Program-made: the position numbers and the translations under genes
Assembly (NCBI RefSeq): GCF_022179725.1
Contig: NZ_BPRC01000031.1
Span: forward strand, 1-52,437
Length of the DNA stretch: 52,437 nucleotides
Direction of reading: 5' to 3'
Origin: Methylorubrum aminovorans
Lineage (GTDB): Bacteria; Pseudomonadota; Alphaproteobacteria; Rhizobiales; Beijerinckiaceae
In this document: positions 16,433 to 25,556 of the stretch, one piece after another
Numbering within the stretch: position 1 is the stretch's first letter
Layout: each line of letters begins with the position of its first letter
Notes under the pieces: model-generated
What the model was told of the DNA's origin: nothing
Seen by the model: the letters and a program-made list of their open reading frames with translations, nothing else
Databases searched by the model: none

Positions 16433-16711
16433 TGCACCTTCCACGCTGGGATGCTCCAACCAATTTTTGTTAGCTCTTGTTTGCTGCTTGGTTTCTGTGC
16501 CGATTATCTAAGTTAATTTTGCCGATGTGAAAGTATTTCACGAATTGCATACAAAACACATTTGGGCCTTATGTGCATCTTAGACATTGTGGCATGCCTC
16601 ATGTCGAGCTTTTGACGCCGATACGCTTGGCGGTTTAATTGACACGTCGCGCCATGCTTCGCAATAAGAGCGCAACCGAGGACTTAGCGACTGTAGGTGG
16701 ACAGCCTGGGC
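16433..16711. promoter_or_regulatory. Divergent promoter region of the rightward transfer operon
   Basis: About 280 bp without a convincing gene. The part at 16460-16560 is distinctly AT-rich (for example TCTAAGTTAATTTTG and CACATTTGGG), standing out from the high-GC surroundings. It separates the leftward small membrane genes from the nine-gene rightward operon and so probably holds promoters for both. Confidence 0.45.
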
Positions 16712-17479
16712 ATGGAGAGCGCAGTAAAACACATAGCTTGGGCAGCATCCCTGGTTGCCTGTGTCTATCTTGCCACAGATAGACATTGGGTTCCCGTACA
16801 GATTCAGATCGTTGCAGGCGCGCCTACTCAGCCTTTGGCAGCGCTCCCAAATCATCCCTCTACGGCAGGTCTTGCGCCGGCTATCGGAACGCTGTCGGCC
16901 GCGGCTCCGCAGCCGGTCGCCCAGGCGGCACAGGCCTCAGTCCCGTCCACCACTCCGGCCACGCCCTCGGCGAGCTTCGCCACGATCGAGGATCCGAAGA
17001 TCGCCAGGCAGGTGACGGACACGCTGGCCAAGCTGGAGGGGATCGACGACATCCCGGCCGGGACGCCGCCGGGTCAGGTGGCGACGATCTTCTTCGACCC
17101 GCGCTGTCCCTATTGCCACGCCGCCTTCACCGCCCTGCACGGCAAGGTCGCGGCGCGCTGGGTGCCGGTGGTGGTCCTCGGCAATCCGGAGGTCGGCAAC
17201 CGCATGGCGGCGGCGATCCTGTCGGCGCCGGACCGCGCCGCGGCGCTCGCCAGCTCGTTCGACGGCAAGCTCACGGCCAATGCCGCGCCGAGCCCGGAGA
17301 TCACGGCCAAGCTCGATGAGAACAGGCAAGCCTTTGCCTCGATCTTCGCAGCGGCGCCGCAGTTGCGCCCGGGCGTGCCGACCCTGTTCGTACCCCGTCC
17401 CGACGGGCGGCTGGCCATCATGGTCGGGTACGAGGCCGGTGACGACGCCAAGCTGCGCTCCGTCCTGACCGGGAGCTGA
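16712..17479 (+). CDS. DsbC/DsbG-like thioredoxin-fold protein (TrbB-like)
   Basis: The protein is about 255 aa with a single N-terminal anchor (HIAWAASLVACVYLA) and an Ala/Pro-rich linker (residues 40-90). The thioredoxin-fold domain has FFDPRCPYCHAAF with the CPYC active site at about 132-135 and a cis-proline in GVPTLFVP. CPYC is typical of disulphide isomerases. IncI plasmids carry TrbB, a DsbC-like protein for transfer, so a similar role in folding Cys-containing periplasmic components is likely; several exported proteins here have Cys. ATG 16712 is my choice; GTG 16697 is an alternative with no better ribosome-binding site. Confidence 0.78.
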   Translation: MESAVKHIAWAASLVACVYLATDRHWVPVQIQIVAGAPTQPLAALPNHPSTAGLAPAIGTLSAAAPQPVAQAAQASVPSTTPATPSASFATIEDPKIARQVTDTLAKLEGIDDIPAGTPPGQVATIFFDPRCPYCHAAFTALHGKVAARWVPVVVLGNPEVGNRMAAAILSAPDRAAALASSFDGKLTANAAPSPEITAKLDENRQAFASIFAAAPQLRPGVPTLFVPRPDGRLAIMVGYEAGDDAKLRSVLTGS

Positions 17480-17480
17480 C

Positions 17481-17771
17481 ATGGCCCGCCGCTCATCCCT
17501 GGGGGCGTTCAGCCTGCCGTCGAGCCGGGGCTGCCTGTCGCCCTCGGCCCTGGCCGACCAGCTCAACGGCTATGCGCGGGCTTCGGCGTTCCTCGCCAGC
17601 GCCGTCCTCACGTCGCTCATGGGGACCATGTGGCTGACCTACCTCTGCCTGAAGCGGGCCGAGGTGATCCCCTACGTCGCCGATGGCGGTGTGTTCGGCT
17701 GCGAGGTGCGGACCCTGAGCCGTCCCCTGCCGCTCCCGGACGCGGCGCAGGCCGGAAAGTCCGAGCCATGA
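17481..17771 (+). CDS. DotJ/IcmM-like small membrane protein
   Basis: The 96-aa protein has one hydrophobic segment (ASAFLASAVLTSLMGTMWLT) and a short periplasmic tail with Cys in GGVFGCEVRT. Its size and position immediately before dotI, with a 4-nt ATGA overlap, match IcmM/DotJ of Legionella (about 94 aa) and traL in front of traM on IncI plasmids. Sequence similarity is too weak for me to be certain. It starts 1 nt after the DsbC-like gene. Confidence 0.5.
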   Translation: MARRSSLGAFSLPSSRGCLSPSALADQLNGYARASAFLASAVLTSLMGTMWLTYLCLKRAEVIPYVADGGVFGCEVRTLSRPLPLPDAAQAGKSEP

Positions 17772-18424
17772 AATCGGCCGAGCGCATCTCCCGCGAAGTC
17801 GATGCCGGCCAGATGATGCTGAGGAACCAGTGGAACTGGATCCTGATGCTGTCGGTGTTCCTGTGCCTGTCGCTCGTGGTCAACGGGCTGCTGTTCTACA
17901 ACGCGTTCTACCGCTTCCCGATCAAGCAGTTCATCTGGACGTCGGACGCGCAGGCCGTCTGTGACGCGATCCCATTGACCGAGCCCAACATCAGCCAGGC
18001 CCGGCTGAAGGAGTTCGCGGTCTCGGCGGCCGTCCAGCTCAATTCCTACGACTACGCGAACTGGCGCGCGCTCATCAACAACGCCCTGACGCAGCATTTC
18101 ACGCCGAAGGGCCGTGACCGCTACCGGGCCGCTCTGCAGGAGAGCGGGATCATCCAGAAGGTCGTGCTCGGCTACCAGACCGTCTCGGCCGTGACGACGG
18201 ACCCAGCCAACATCTCCGAAGAGGGCAAGGCGTCGGGCCGCTACTACTGGGTCGTCGAGGTGCCGCTGCAGATCTTCTACCGGACCAACGTCGAGACCAA
18301 GGTCGAGCGCCGGCTGCTGACCATGACGATCGTCCGGATCGACCCCTCGCCGATCAACCCCAATGGCATCGCGATCGACTCGGTGATCTCGACGCAGCAA
18401 CTCGCCAATCAGGTGCATCCATGA
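17768..18424 (+). CDS. dotI: Type IVB inner-membrane protein DotI/IcmL (TraM)
   Basis: The 218-aa protein has a short cytoplasmic start, one membrane segment (ILMLSVFLCLSLVVNGLLFY) and a periplasmic domain with NWRALINNALTQHFTP, KVVLGYQTVSAVTTDP and YYWVVEVPLQIFYRTNVE. This is the IcmL/DotI family, part of the inner-membrane portion of the Dot/Icm channel, with a VirB8-like periplasmic fold. Length fits Legionella DotI (212 aa). Start and stop overlap both neighbours by 4 nt. Confidence 0.9.
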   Translation: MKSAERISREVDAGQMMLRNQWNWILMLSVFLCLSLVVNGLLFYNAFYRFPIKQFIWTSDAQAVCDAIPLTEPNISQARLKEFAVSAAVQLNSYDYANWRALINNALTQHFTPKGRDRYRAALQESGIIQKVVLGYQTVSAVTTDPANISEEGKASGRYYWVVEVPLQIFYRTNVETKVERRLLTMTIVRIDPSPINPNGIAIDSVISTQQLANQVHP

Positions 18425-19608
18425 CGCGTGTCGGTCACGCCTCGACCCGCGTCCGGGTCTCCGGCTGCCTGCTCGCGGCCCTCCTCGGCGCGGCTCCGGC
18501 GGCGCGCGCCCACGGCGTTCATGCGGCCGGGCAGCCGGCCGATGTCGATGCGGCTGCGACCGCAGGCAGCGCATCCGGCAACGCGAGCCCACCCGCTTCG
18601 GGCGCCCCGGCGCCCGGGGGAGCGGTCCGCCGCCCGTTCGGCGTCCCTCCGACCGGCGTTCCGCCCGTCGGTGCGGCGGCCAATGCGGCCCCCGCGCCGG
18701 CACCGCGCCCTCTGACGGCGGGCGAGCTCGAGGAGCTGCGCCAGCGCATGCTTGGCAGCTCGAAGGGCGTGATCCTCAAGCCCGACGAGATCCAGGGGAT
18801 CCGCCGTGCGGTGCAGGATGCGCAGGGTGCCGGCAACTTCCCGGGGCGCGACGGGCGCATGCCCCGGCCGGAGCCCCGGTTGCTGAGCGTGACGCAGGAG
18901 GTCAGCCGGGCCGCCCCCGAGACCCTGCATCTGGCCTACGGCATCGTCTCGCCGATCACCTTCGTCGACGGGAAGGGAAATCCCTGGCCGATCGCCTCGG
19001 TCGCCTACGATCCGCGTCTGTTCGCACAGGACGGCACCGGCTGCGGCGTCGACGCCGCGATGGGCTCGACCCAGGTCGCGGCCGCGGCCGGATCGGACCG
19101 GCCGACCTCGATCAACCTGATGCCGTGCCGGTTCGACACCTGGGGCAACATCCTGATCCGGCTGGAGAACGTGCCCTATCCGATCCCCCTGATGGTCCTC
19201 TCCGGGCAGAGCGAGACGGTGGACATCCCGGTCACGGTGCGGGTGGCCGGAACCTCGCCTCTGACCCCCGTGAAGGTCGCCGCCGCGAGCACGGGCCCGG
19301 TGCGCAAGGGCGGCGGGCGGCCTGCCGCTCGGGGCGCGGAAGCGCCCGACACCACCGCGCTGCTGCACCTGTTCGGGGCCGGCACGCCGCCTTCCGGCGC
19401 GCAGAGGCTCGTGGCGAACGGCGCACAGGCCTGGCTCTACCGCGACCGGATGTACGTCCGACTCCAGGGCTCGCTCGTGAGCCCGCAGCCAGTGGCGTCG
19501 GCCGACGCCCCGGAGGGCTTCCGCATCTACGAGTTCCTGCGCCCGGCCTCGCGCCTCGTCGCCGAGCGCGGCGACGGTTCCGAGACCGCCATCAGCATCG
19601 AGTTTTAG
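18421..19608 (+). CDS. dotH: Type IVB outer-membrane core protein DotH/IcmK (TraN)
   Basis: The 395-aa exported protein begins with a signal peptide (GCLLAALLGAAPAARA) and a low-complexity Ala/Pro/Gly segment up to about residue 95. The family core follows: LRQRMLGSSKGVI, YGIVSPITFVDGKGNPWPI (the TFVD-G-PWPI block is diagnostic), SINLMPCRFDTWGNILIRLE and a C-terminal GFRIYEFLRPASRL. DotH is a secretin-like subunit of the DotCDGH core. The Ala/Pro-rich insert between residues 270 and 310 is longer than usual. Start overlaps dotI by ATGA. Confidence 0.9.
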   Translation: MTRVGHASTRVRVSGCLLAALLGAAPAARAHGVHAAGQPADVDAAATAGSASGNASPPASGAPAPGGAVRRPFGVPPTGVPPVGAAANAAPAPAPRPLTAGELEELRQRMLGSSKGVILKPDEIQGIRRAVQDAQGAGNFPGRDGRMPRPEPRLLSVTQEVSRAAPETLHLAYGIVSPITFVDGKGNPWPIASVAYDPRLFAQDGTGCGVDAAMGSTQVAAAAGSDRPTSINLMPCRFDTWGNILIRLENVPYPIPLMVLSGQSETVDIPVTVRVAGTSPLTPVKVAAASTGPVRKGGGRPAARGAEAPDTTALLHLFGAGTPPSGAQRLVANGAQAWLYRDRMYVRLQGSLVSPQPVASADAPEGFRIYEFLRPASRLVAERGDGSETAISIEF

Positions 19609-19620
19609 AAGGAGACGGCC

Positions 19621-20892
19621 ATGCTCGACAGCAAACAGACGGCCGCCCTCGGTGGCGTCGTCATGGTGGTCGCGGTCGCATCGGCGGCCTTCATCCTGTC
19701 GGATGCACCCGGCCTCGACCGGGGTGTCGGCGGCGCCTCCGAGATCCGGGGGCAGACCCCGAACCCGGGGAACAACATGATGAAGCCGGTCGGCCGGGCC
19801 GAGGCCGACCGCCGGGCCGGCGTCAACCGGCAGGCCGCCGACGCGAAGGCCGAGGCCGGCAAGCCGTATGTGGCCCCGACCGTGATCGCCGAGAGCCGCG
19901 GCGCGACGCTCGGCGAGATGCCCGACGCCGCGCTGGAGAAGCCGCCCGAGCCTGCGCCGCCACCGGAAAGGATCGTCTATCGCGACCGGGACGTCGTCCA
20001 CACGGTCTACAGGGACGCGCCGGTCCAGCCGACGGCGGATCCCGAGCAGGTCGCGGCGATCAACGAGCAGATCAAGGCGCTGCTGAAGCCGGCGCCGGGC
20101 GGCTTCCTCGTGCGCTCCTTCGCCAAGGGCGAGCGGGTGAAGCCCCCCGAGGCGCGCCCGGCCGCGGCGCCGGTCGTGACCGGACCGTTCGGGCCGGGCA
20201 TCCGCCACGCCACGGTCGCGCGGGCCGGCGACGTCGCCTACGCGGTGCTCGATCGGGGCTTCAACTCCGACGACCCGGCGGCGCCGATCTTCGCCACCAT
20301 CGTCGACCTCGACGAGCGCCAGCAGCCCGGTCCGCTCAACGGCATCCGGCTGATGGGACAGATCGTCTACTCGCAGACGCAAGGGTCGATCCGGTTCACC
20401 ACCATGATCCTGCAGGACGGTCGCCAGGGGCCGATGCAGGCGATCGCCATCACCGTCGACCAGGCCCGGACCGGGGTGGCCGAGGACGTCGACAACCATG
20501 TGCTCGAGCGCTACGGCGGCCTCGTCGTCGCCGGGCTGCTCCAGGGCATCGGTCAGGTCGGCCAGCAGCTCACGCAGCTCAACACCAACACCGTCTACGG
20601 CGACGGCTACGCGGTCCAGTCCGGCCGCAAGATCGACTGGCTGACCGCCGGCATGGGCGCGGCGCAGCCGGTGGGTCAGGCGATGACGGCCGCGGCGGCG
20701 CGCAGCTTCAGCCGTCCGCCGACGCTGAGCAGCCCGGTCAACTTCCCCGTCGGCATCGTCTTCCTGCAGCCGGTCGTGGTGCCGCTCGACGCCGCCCGTG
20801 TGGCGGCCGGGACCGGCTACGGGCCCGACCCGGCCTACGGCACCGGCTACCGCCCCGAGACCCTGCCGGTCTCCTACGCGAGGCGGCCATGA
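19621..20892 (+). CDS. dotG: Type IVB channel protein DotG/IcmE (TraO)
   Basis: The 423-aa protein has one N-terminal membrane segment (ALGGVVMVVAVASAAFIL), a long variable Pro/Glu-rich middle and the conserved VirB10-like C-terminal domain: APIFATIVDLDERQQPGPLN, GIRLMGQIVYSQTQGSIRFT and GGLVVAGLLQGIGQVGQQL. DotG spans both membranes in the core complex. It lacks the long repeat region of Legionella DotG (about 1,050 aa) and is similar in size to TraO of IncI plasmids. A good ribosome-binding sequence (GAAGGAG) precedes ATG 19621. Confidence 0.9.
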   Translation: MLDSKQTAALGGVVMVVAVASAAFILSDAPGLDRGVGGASEIRGQTPNPGNNMMKPVGRAEADRRAGVNRQAADAKAEAGKPYVAPTVIAESRGATLGEMPDAALEKPPEPAPPPERIVYRDRDVVHTVYRDAPVQPTADPEQVAAINEQIKALLKPAPGGFLVRSFAKGERVKPPEARPAAAPVVTGPFGPGIRHATVARAGDVAYAVLDRGFNSDDPAAPIFATIVDLDERQQPGPLNGIRLMGQIVYSQTQGSIRFTTMILQDGRQGPMQAIAITVDQARTGVAEDVDNHVLERYGGLVVAGLLQGIGQVGQQLTQLNTNTVYGDGYAVQSGRKIDWLTAGMGAAQPVGQAMTAAAARSFSRPPTLSSPVNFPVGIVFLQPVVVPLDAARVAAGTGYGPDPAYGTGYRPETLPVSYARRP

Positions 20893-21143
20893 GCGGATCC
20901 AAGGGCATCGCCGACGTCCTGCGCGGCCTGATCGACGGCATGCCGGCCCTCGCGTGGCTGCTGGTCGTCGGGGCGGCCGTCGCCGGTGTCGTCCTGACCG
21001 GCTACGCGCTGACCCGGGTCTATCAGGCGAACACGTCCGGCGACGGCACGGCCGGGAACTGGATCGTGGCCGCGGTGATCGGCAGCGCGATGACCTGCGT
21101 GACGATCCTGATCGGCCAGCTCTCCTTCTACTTCGCCGATTAG
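20889..21143 (+). CDS. Small IcmC/IcmD-type membrane protein
   Basis: The 84-aa protein has two hydrophobic helices (ALAWLLVVGAAVAGVVLTGY and IVAAVIGSAMTCVTILIGQL) joined by a short loop (YQANTSGDGTAGNW). This topology fits the small Dot/Icm membrane proteins of the IcmC/IcmD class, and IncI plasmids have traP-traQ-traR between traO and traU. Start ATG overlaps the dotG stop (ATGA). The subfamily is uncertain. Confidence 0.6.
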   Translation: MSGSKGIADVLRGLIDGMPALAWLLVVGAAVAGVVLTGYALTRVYQANTSGDGTAGNWIVAAVIGSAMTCVTILIGQLSFYFAD

Positions 21144-21154
21144 GTGCGCCGCCC

Positions 21155-21625
21155 ATGCAAGCGATCGACCGCCTCACGGCCAATACCGCGTTCTATCTCG
21201 TCGATCATCCCGTGGTGAGCCGGACGGCGATTGCATTGACGCTCGCCACCGGCATCTTCGCAGTCTTCGCCGCGCCGGCATGGGCCCGTCTCGTCTGCAG
21301 CGATCCCTCCTTGAGGCGCATGCTGCACGTGGGCGGGATGGGGGTGGGCGGCTGCCTCATCCTGACGGGTCTGTTCTACGACAGCCTCGTTCGCGGCCGG
21401 GATGGCGCGATCACCTCCCAGCCGCTGATGGTCGTCTACTATCCGGCCAGTATCATGCTGTCGTGCGCGGCCATCGTGTTCGCCGGGTTCCAGGTCTACT
21501 GCGCCCTGTTCGTCCGGCCCGCTCCCCTGATGCGGGCCGTCGTACCGGCGCTGCTCGGAGCCTGGCTCTTCGCCCTGGCGGTGCCGGTCTACCAGTTCGC
21601 CGTCCTGCTGGGGCTCGGCCAGTGA
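21155..21625 (+). CDS. Four-helix membrane protein of the transfer operon
   Basis: The 156-aa protein has four predicted membrane helices: IALTLATGIFAVFAAPAW, LHVGGMGVGGCLILTGLFY, ASIMLSCAAIVFAGFQVYCA and AVVPALLGAWLFALAVPVY. It lies between the 84-aa gene and dotO, where IncI plasmids carry traS/traT. Its stop overlaps the dotO start (GTGA). I do not recognise the family. It may be an inner-membrane channel component or an exclusion-like factor; there is no direct evidence for either. Confidence 0.65.
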   Translation: MQAIDRLTANTAFYLVDHPVVSRTAIALTLATGIFAVFAAPAWARLVCSDPSLRRMLHVGGMGVGGCLILTGLFYDSLVRGRDGAITSQPLMVVYYPASIMLSCAAIVFAGFQVYCALFVRPAPLMRAVVPALLGAWLFALAVPVYQFAVLLGLGQ

Positions 21626-24609
21626 GGACCGCCGACAAGTTCTGCGATCTCGCCGGCTTCGACCCCGAGCGCGCGGAGCCCGTCGTCTACGCCCATGACG
21701 GCTCGCAGCTCACCCTGATCGAGATCGACGGAACCCGCTCGATCGTCTCGCCCGAGGACTACCTCCACAACGTCGTCGAGCGCTTCGCCGGCGGCATCGC
21801 GCAGATCCTCAAGCGTCCCGGCCACCAGATCACGATCTCCTACGAGTCCTCGCTCAACACCGCCCGGATCCTCGATCCCTTCGTCCAGCAGCAGGGCCGC
21901 CGCGCCCGCCAGAAGGGCTTGGCCGTCGAGGCGCTGATCGAGGAGGGTCGCACAGTGCTCGAGGGCCGGACGCGGGCGGAGACGATCCTGCTCGCCGCCT
22001 GGACCCGGCCCTCGGCCGGCGCGGCCGACGATGTGCGCAAGGAACAGAAGGCCAACCGCAAGGCCTGGCAGGAGCTGCCCCCGGCGCGCGAGGCCCAGAA
22101 CCCGTTCCTGCGTCTCGGCTCCCTCGACGGCGTCCACGGCGCCTTCGTGCGCCGGATCATGGAGGCGCTCGGCGAAGCCCGCCTGGAGGGCCGGGTGCTC
22201 TCGCCCACCGACAAGGGCCGGCGGCGCGACCTCGAACAGATCCGGGCCGCGGTGCTCTACCACGAGACCCCGGACGGCTGGACGCCCTACGGGCCGGGCA
22301 CCCGGCGCTATCCGGGCGCCAAGGAGCGCCACGACGACGACGTCTCGGAGTTCTTCACGCCGACGGTCGCGCGCCAGATCATGACCTCGAACGCGCAAGC
22401 CGCGAGCAACATGCGCGCCCTCGACATGGGCGGGCGCCGCTACGCCCTCGCCGTGATGCGGATGTTCCCCTCGACCATCCTGCCGTTCAACCGGCTGCTC
22501 GAGACGCTGCTGGAGGCGACCAGCAAGACCGCCGACATGCCGTTCCGGGTCTGTTTCCATCTGGAGGCGCTGCGCGACGGCGATATCGGCTTCCGCCTGC
22601 GCAAGGTGCTGGCCGGACTCCTCGGGTTCGCGAGCCCGACCAACAAGAACCTGTTCCGGGCCCTGCGCGAGCTGGAAGACGTGGTCGACAAGGACGGCGA
22701 GGCCATCGTCAAGGGCCGCGTCATCGCGACGACCTGGACCGAACCCGGTGAGGATCCGGGGCTGCTGGAGCGGCGGCGCTCCTACCTGATGAGCGGGATG
22801 ATGACCTGGGGCGAGGCGGTGATGACCGACGCGCCCCACAATCCGCTGCGGGCCCTGTGCGAGACCGTGGCCGGGATGACGGTCCAGGCGGAGGTGCCGC
22901 CGGGCTCGATCGCGCCGCTCGGCGACCTGGCCGCCCTGCTGCCGTTCCATCGCACCGCGCCGATCTTCAGGCAGGGTCAGACCATGCTGACCACGCCCGA
23001 CGGCAAGCCGGTGCCCTACGAAGCGCTGTCGGCCGAGCAGCTGTTCTGGCTGACGCTGATCTACGCCACGCCCGGCTCGGGCAAGAGCGTACTGATGAAC
23101 CGGCTCAACGTCGAGTTCGCGGCCTTCGGCACCGGCGCGGTGCTGCCGTTCCTCGCCGTGATCGACGTCGGCGTCAGCTCGTCGGGCTTCATCGAGCTGG
23201 TGCGCAACGCCCTCCCGCCCGAGCGGCGCTACGAGGCGCTCTACGTCCGCCCGCTCAACACGCCCGACTATGCCGTCAACCCGTTCGATCTCGGGCTCGG
23301 CCGCCGGACGCCGCTGGAGCGCGAGCGCACCTTCGTCGAGAACTTCCTGACGACGCTCCTCAACGTCGCCAGTCCGGAAGTGGCGCTCCTGATCCCGCGC
23401 CTGGTCACCCGGGTCTACCAGCTCAAGAGCGACCTGCAGTTCTCGTCCTCACCGGCGATCTACCAGCCCAACATCGATCCCGAGCTCGACCGGCTGATCG
23501 CCGATCACCAGATCCCGGTCACCGGCAAGGTCCAGTGGTGGCGCCTCGTCGACACATTCGTCGAGCGCCGGCTCTACACCGCCGCCCAACGCGCACAGCG
23601 CTACGCCATGCCGATCCTGGAGGATCTCGCCCGCGTCATCAGCGAGCCGATGATGGCGGCCGACTTCACGCCCGAGCTGGTGCGCCTGGTCCAGCGCTCG
23701 CTGGAGAGCGCGATCGAGAAGTTCCCGATGTTCGCCCGCCCGACCCGGCTCGACCTCGGCGAGGCGCGGGTGGTGTCGATCGACGTCCAGGACGTGGCCC
23801 TGCGCCACAAATCCCCGGAGGCCGAGCGCAACAACGCGCTCATGTTCATGATCGCGCGGCACGTCTACCTGTCGAAAATCTCCGGCTTCTCGGAAGAGAT
23901 CCCGAAGATGGATGTCCCAGCAGACGAGGCGCTGCGGGGGGAATACGTCCGCTACTGGGAGGCGCGCTACCACGAGATCGCCGAGACGCCGAAGCGCCTG
24001 TGCATGGACGAGTATCACCTGACCGGCGGCGTCGAGACGATCGCCAGCCAAGTCAAGTCCGACGCCCGCGAGGGCCGCAAATGGGGCCTCGAGCTGATCC
24101 TGGTCTCGCAGCTGCTCGCCGACTTCGACACGCTCGCCGACATGGCCTCGACGGTCATGGTGCTCAACGCCGACTCGAACGAGATCCGCGAGCAGGCCCG
24201 CAAGACCTTCGGCTTCGATCAGGCGGTCAAGAGCGCGCTGGAGCGCCAGGTCCACGGCCCGCAGGGGCGGCGGGGCGCGAACCTGCTGGCGCGGTTCAAG
24301 CTGCGCGAGGAGGAGCGCTGGATCGTCCTGAACAACGCGCTCGGCCCCCGGATGCTGTGGGCCCTGACCACCCAGGCGCAGGACCGCCTGGTGCGCGACG
24401 AGCTGTACCGCCGGATGGCGGTCAACGAGGCGCTGCGCATCCTGGCGATCCGCTTCCCCGATGGCACGGCCATCGAGGCGTGGGGCCGGGTGGCCGCGCT
24501 GGCGCGGTTCGGAGAGGACCGGATCGCCAAGACGATCGTCGATGGGGTGTTGGGGGAAATCTCGAGTGACGATCGACCTCCGATCGACCGATCCAGAACC
24601 GCATCATGA
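21622..24609 (+). CDS. dotO: Type IVB secretion ATPase DotO/IcmB (TraU)
   Basis: The 995-aa cytoplasmic ATPase is the VirB4-type energiser of Dot/Icm systems and matches Legionella IcmB (1,009 aa) in length. The N-terminal half has LHNVVERFAGGIAQIL and PFNRLLETLLEATSKTADMP. Walker A TPGSGKS is at about 483-489, and the conserved ARFKLREEERWIVLNNALGP lies near the C-terminus. CMDEYHLTGG supplies the Walker B region, and LELILVSQLLADFDTLADM follows it. Translation probably starts at GTG 21622, overlapping the preceding stop as GTGA; the frame is open to 21280 but that part is antisense-like shadow. Confidence 0.93.
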   Translation: MRTADKFCDLAGFDPERAEPVVYAHDGSQLTLIEIDGTRSIVSPEDYLHNVVERFAGGIAQILKRPGHQITISYESSLNTARILDPFVQQQGRRARQKGLAVEALIEEGRTVLEGRTRAETILLAAWTRPSAGAADDVRKEQKANRKAWQELPPAREAQNPFLRLGSLDGVHGAFVRRIMEALGEARLEGRVLSPTDKGRRRDLEQIRAAVLYHETPDGWTPYGPGTRRYPGAKERHDDDVSEFFTPTVARQIMTSNAQAASNMRALDMGGRRYALAVMRMFPSTILPFNRLLETLLEATSKTADMPFRVCFHLEALRDGDIGFRLRKVLAGLLGFASPTNKNLFRALRELEDVVDKDGEAIVKGRVIATTWTEPGEDPGLLERRRSYLMSGMMTWGEAVMTDAPHNPLRALCETVAGMTVQAEVPPGSIAPLGDLAALLPFHRTAPIFRQGQTMLTTPDGKPVPYEALSAEQLFWLTLIYATPGSGKSVLMNRLNVEFAAFGTGAVLPFLAVIDVGVSSSGFIELVRNALPPERRYEALYVRPLNTPDYAVNPFDLGLGRRTPLERERTFVENFLTTLLNVASPEVALLIPRLVTRVYQLKSDLQFSSSPAIYQPNIDPELDRLIADHQIPVTGKVQWWRLVDTFVERRLYTAAQRAQRYAMPILEDLARVISEPMMAADFTPELVRLVQRSLESAIEKFPMFARPTRLDLGEARVVSIDVQDVALRHKSPEAERNNALMFMIARHVYLSKISGFSEEIPKMDVPADEALRGEYVRYWEARYHEIAETPKRLCMDEYHLTGGVETIASQVKSDAREGRKWGLELILVSQLLADFDTLADMASTVMVLNADSNEIREQARKTFGFDQAVKSALERQVHGPQGRRGANLLARFKLREEERWIVLNNALGPRMLWALTTQAQDRLVRDELYRRMAVNEALRILAIRFPDGTAIEAWGRVAALARFGEDRIAKTIVDGVLGEISSDDRPPIDRSRTAS

Positions 24610-24623
24610 CAATGGAGGCTCCC

Positions 24624-25022
24624 GTGAAAGTCAAGGATATCCAGTACCGTGCGCTCGCGAGCGCGACGATGATCGGCATGAGCATTCTGCCTGCCTGGGC
24701 TCAATCGACCACCGGCGATCCGTCGGCACCGCTGGAGATCCTCAAGACGGCGCGTCAGAAAGCGGCGAGTTCGTCGCTCAACGCCTCCAGCATCGCGCAG
24801 GGCGGCAACAACCTCGGCATCGTGTTCACGATCCTGTTCGGCGTCGTGGGCATCGCGCTCGCCGGCATCTCGGGCGTGAAGCTCTACAAGAGCTCGCAGG
24901 ACGACAACGCCCGCGAGGATGCCGGGCGCTCCCTGATCGGGTTCATCGTCGGGTCCGGCATCACCATCCTGGCCGTGCTGATCGGCGTCGTGACCTCTTA
25001 CATGACCGGCAGTGGCACGTAA
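24624..25022 (+). CDS. IcmD/DotP (TraR)-like membrane protein
   Basis: The protein is 132 aa from GTG 24624, which has an ideal GGAGG five bases upstream; ATG 24606, overlapping the dotO stop as ATGA, is the alternative. A signal-like start (ALASATMIGMSILPAWA) precedes a linker and two helices (LGIVFTILFGVVGIALAGIS and LIGFIVGSGITILAVLIGVV) with SGVKLYKSSQDDNA between them. Size and topology match IcmD (132 aa in Legionella). It is the last gene of the rightward operon, followed by a terminator-like hairpin. Confidence 0.65.
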   Translation: MKVKDIQYRALASATMIGMSILPAWAQSTTGDPSAPLEILKTARQKAASSSLNASSIAQGGNNLGIVFTILFGVVGIALAGISGVKLYKSSQDDNAREDAGRSLIGFIVGSGITILAVLIGVVTSYMTGSGT

Positions 25023-25032
25023 GAGGCAACAC

Positions 25033-25062
25033 CGCCGGGCGGGACCACTGATCCGCCCGGCG
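25033..25062 (+). terminator. Terminator-like hairpin after the rightward operon
   Basis: Perfect 10-bp arms CGCCGGGCGG and CCGCCCGGCG flank a 10-nt loop and are followed by CCTTTAT. The hairpin lies 10 nt past the stop of the IcmD-like gene. The following T tract is short, so termination may be incomplete. Confidence 0.7.
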
Positions 25063-25169
25063 CCTTTATGGCGGCTGTGTGTGGAGGCTGTGTGGAACAG
25101 GTTGGGGTGGAAGCGGTGGCGGCTGGAGCGGTGGTTCAGCGTGGCCGGTGCTCGGTCACGGGCAGGATA

Positions 25170-25556
25170 TCAGGCGGCCGGGAGATCGGTCTGACCGAAG
25201 TCGTTGCCCTTGAACAGCAGCGGTTCGCCGGTCGCCTTGGCCAAGGCGTAGGAGAAGCAATCGCCGAAGTTCAGCCCCGCCTTGTGCCGGCCCTTCCCGA
25301 AATCCAGGAACGCCTGACGCGCCAGTTCCCCGTGCTGGAGCGTCACCGGCTCGATGACGATGCCGGCGCGCCGGATGAAGGCGTCCGCCTGCCGTGCTCC
25401 TTCGGGGCCGAGCTGGCTCTCGACCACCATCGAGAGTTCGACATGGGTGACGACGCTCAGCCGGCAGACCTCGGCGTCGTGGATGCGCTGGGCGAAGGCG
25501 ACCGCCTCGGGCTCGCGGTAGAGGATGGCGACGAGCGCCGAGGTGTCGACGATCAT
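25170..25556 (-). CDS. vapC: VapC-type PIN-domain toxin
   Basis: The 128-aa PIN-domain ribonuclease is the likely toxin of a type II pair. It opens with MIVDTSALVAILYREPEA (first Asp), has VVTHVELSMVVES (Glu), and near the C-terminus GLNFGDCFSYALAKATGEPL (Asp) and LFKGNDFGQTDL (Asp). All four acidic metal-binding positions are present. The start overlaps the antitoxin stop by 4 nt. Such pairs favour retention of plasmids or integrated elements. Confidence 0.92.
   Translation of the reverse strand: MIVDTSALVAILYREPEAVAFAQRIHDAEVCRLSVVTHVELSMVVESQLGPEGARQADAFIRRAGIVIEPVTLQHGELARQAFLDFGKGRHKAGLNFGDCFSYALAKATGEPLLFKGNDFGQTDLPAA

Noticed and set aside
18409..21183. Long minus-strand open frame opposite dotH and dotG
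   Set aside because: Shadow frame; dotH and dotG on the plus strand have clear family motifs and coupled starts.
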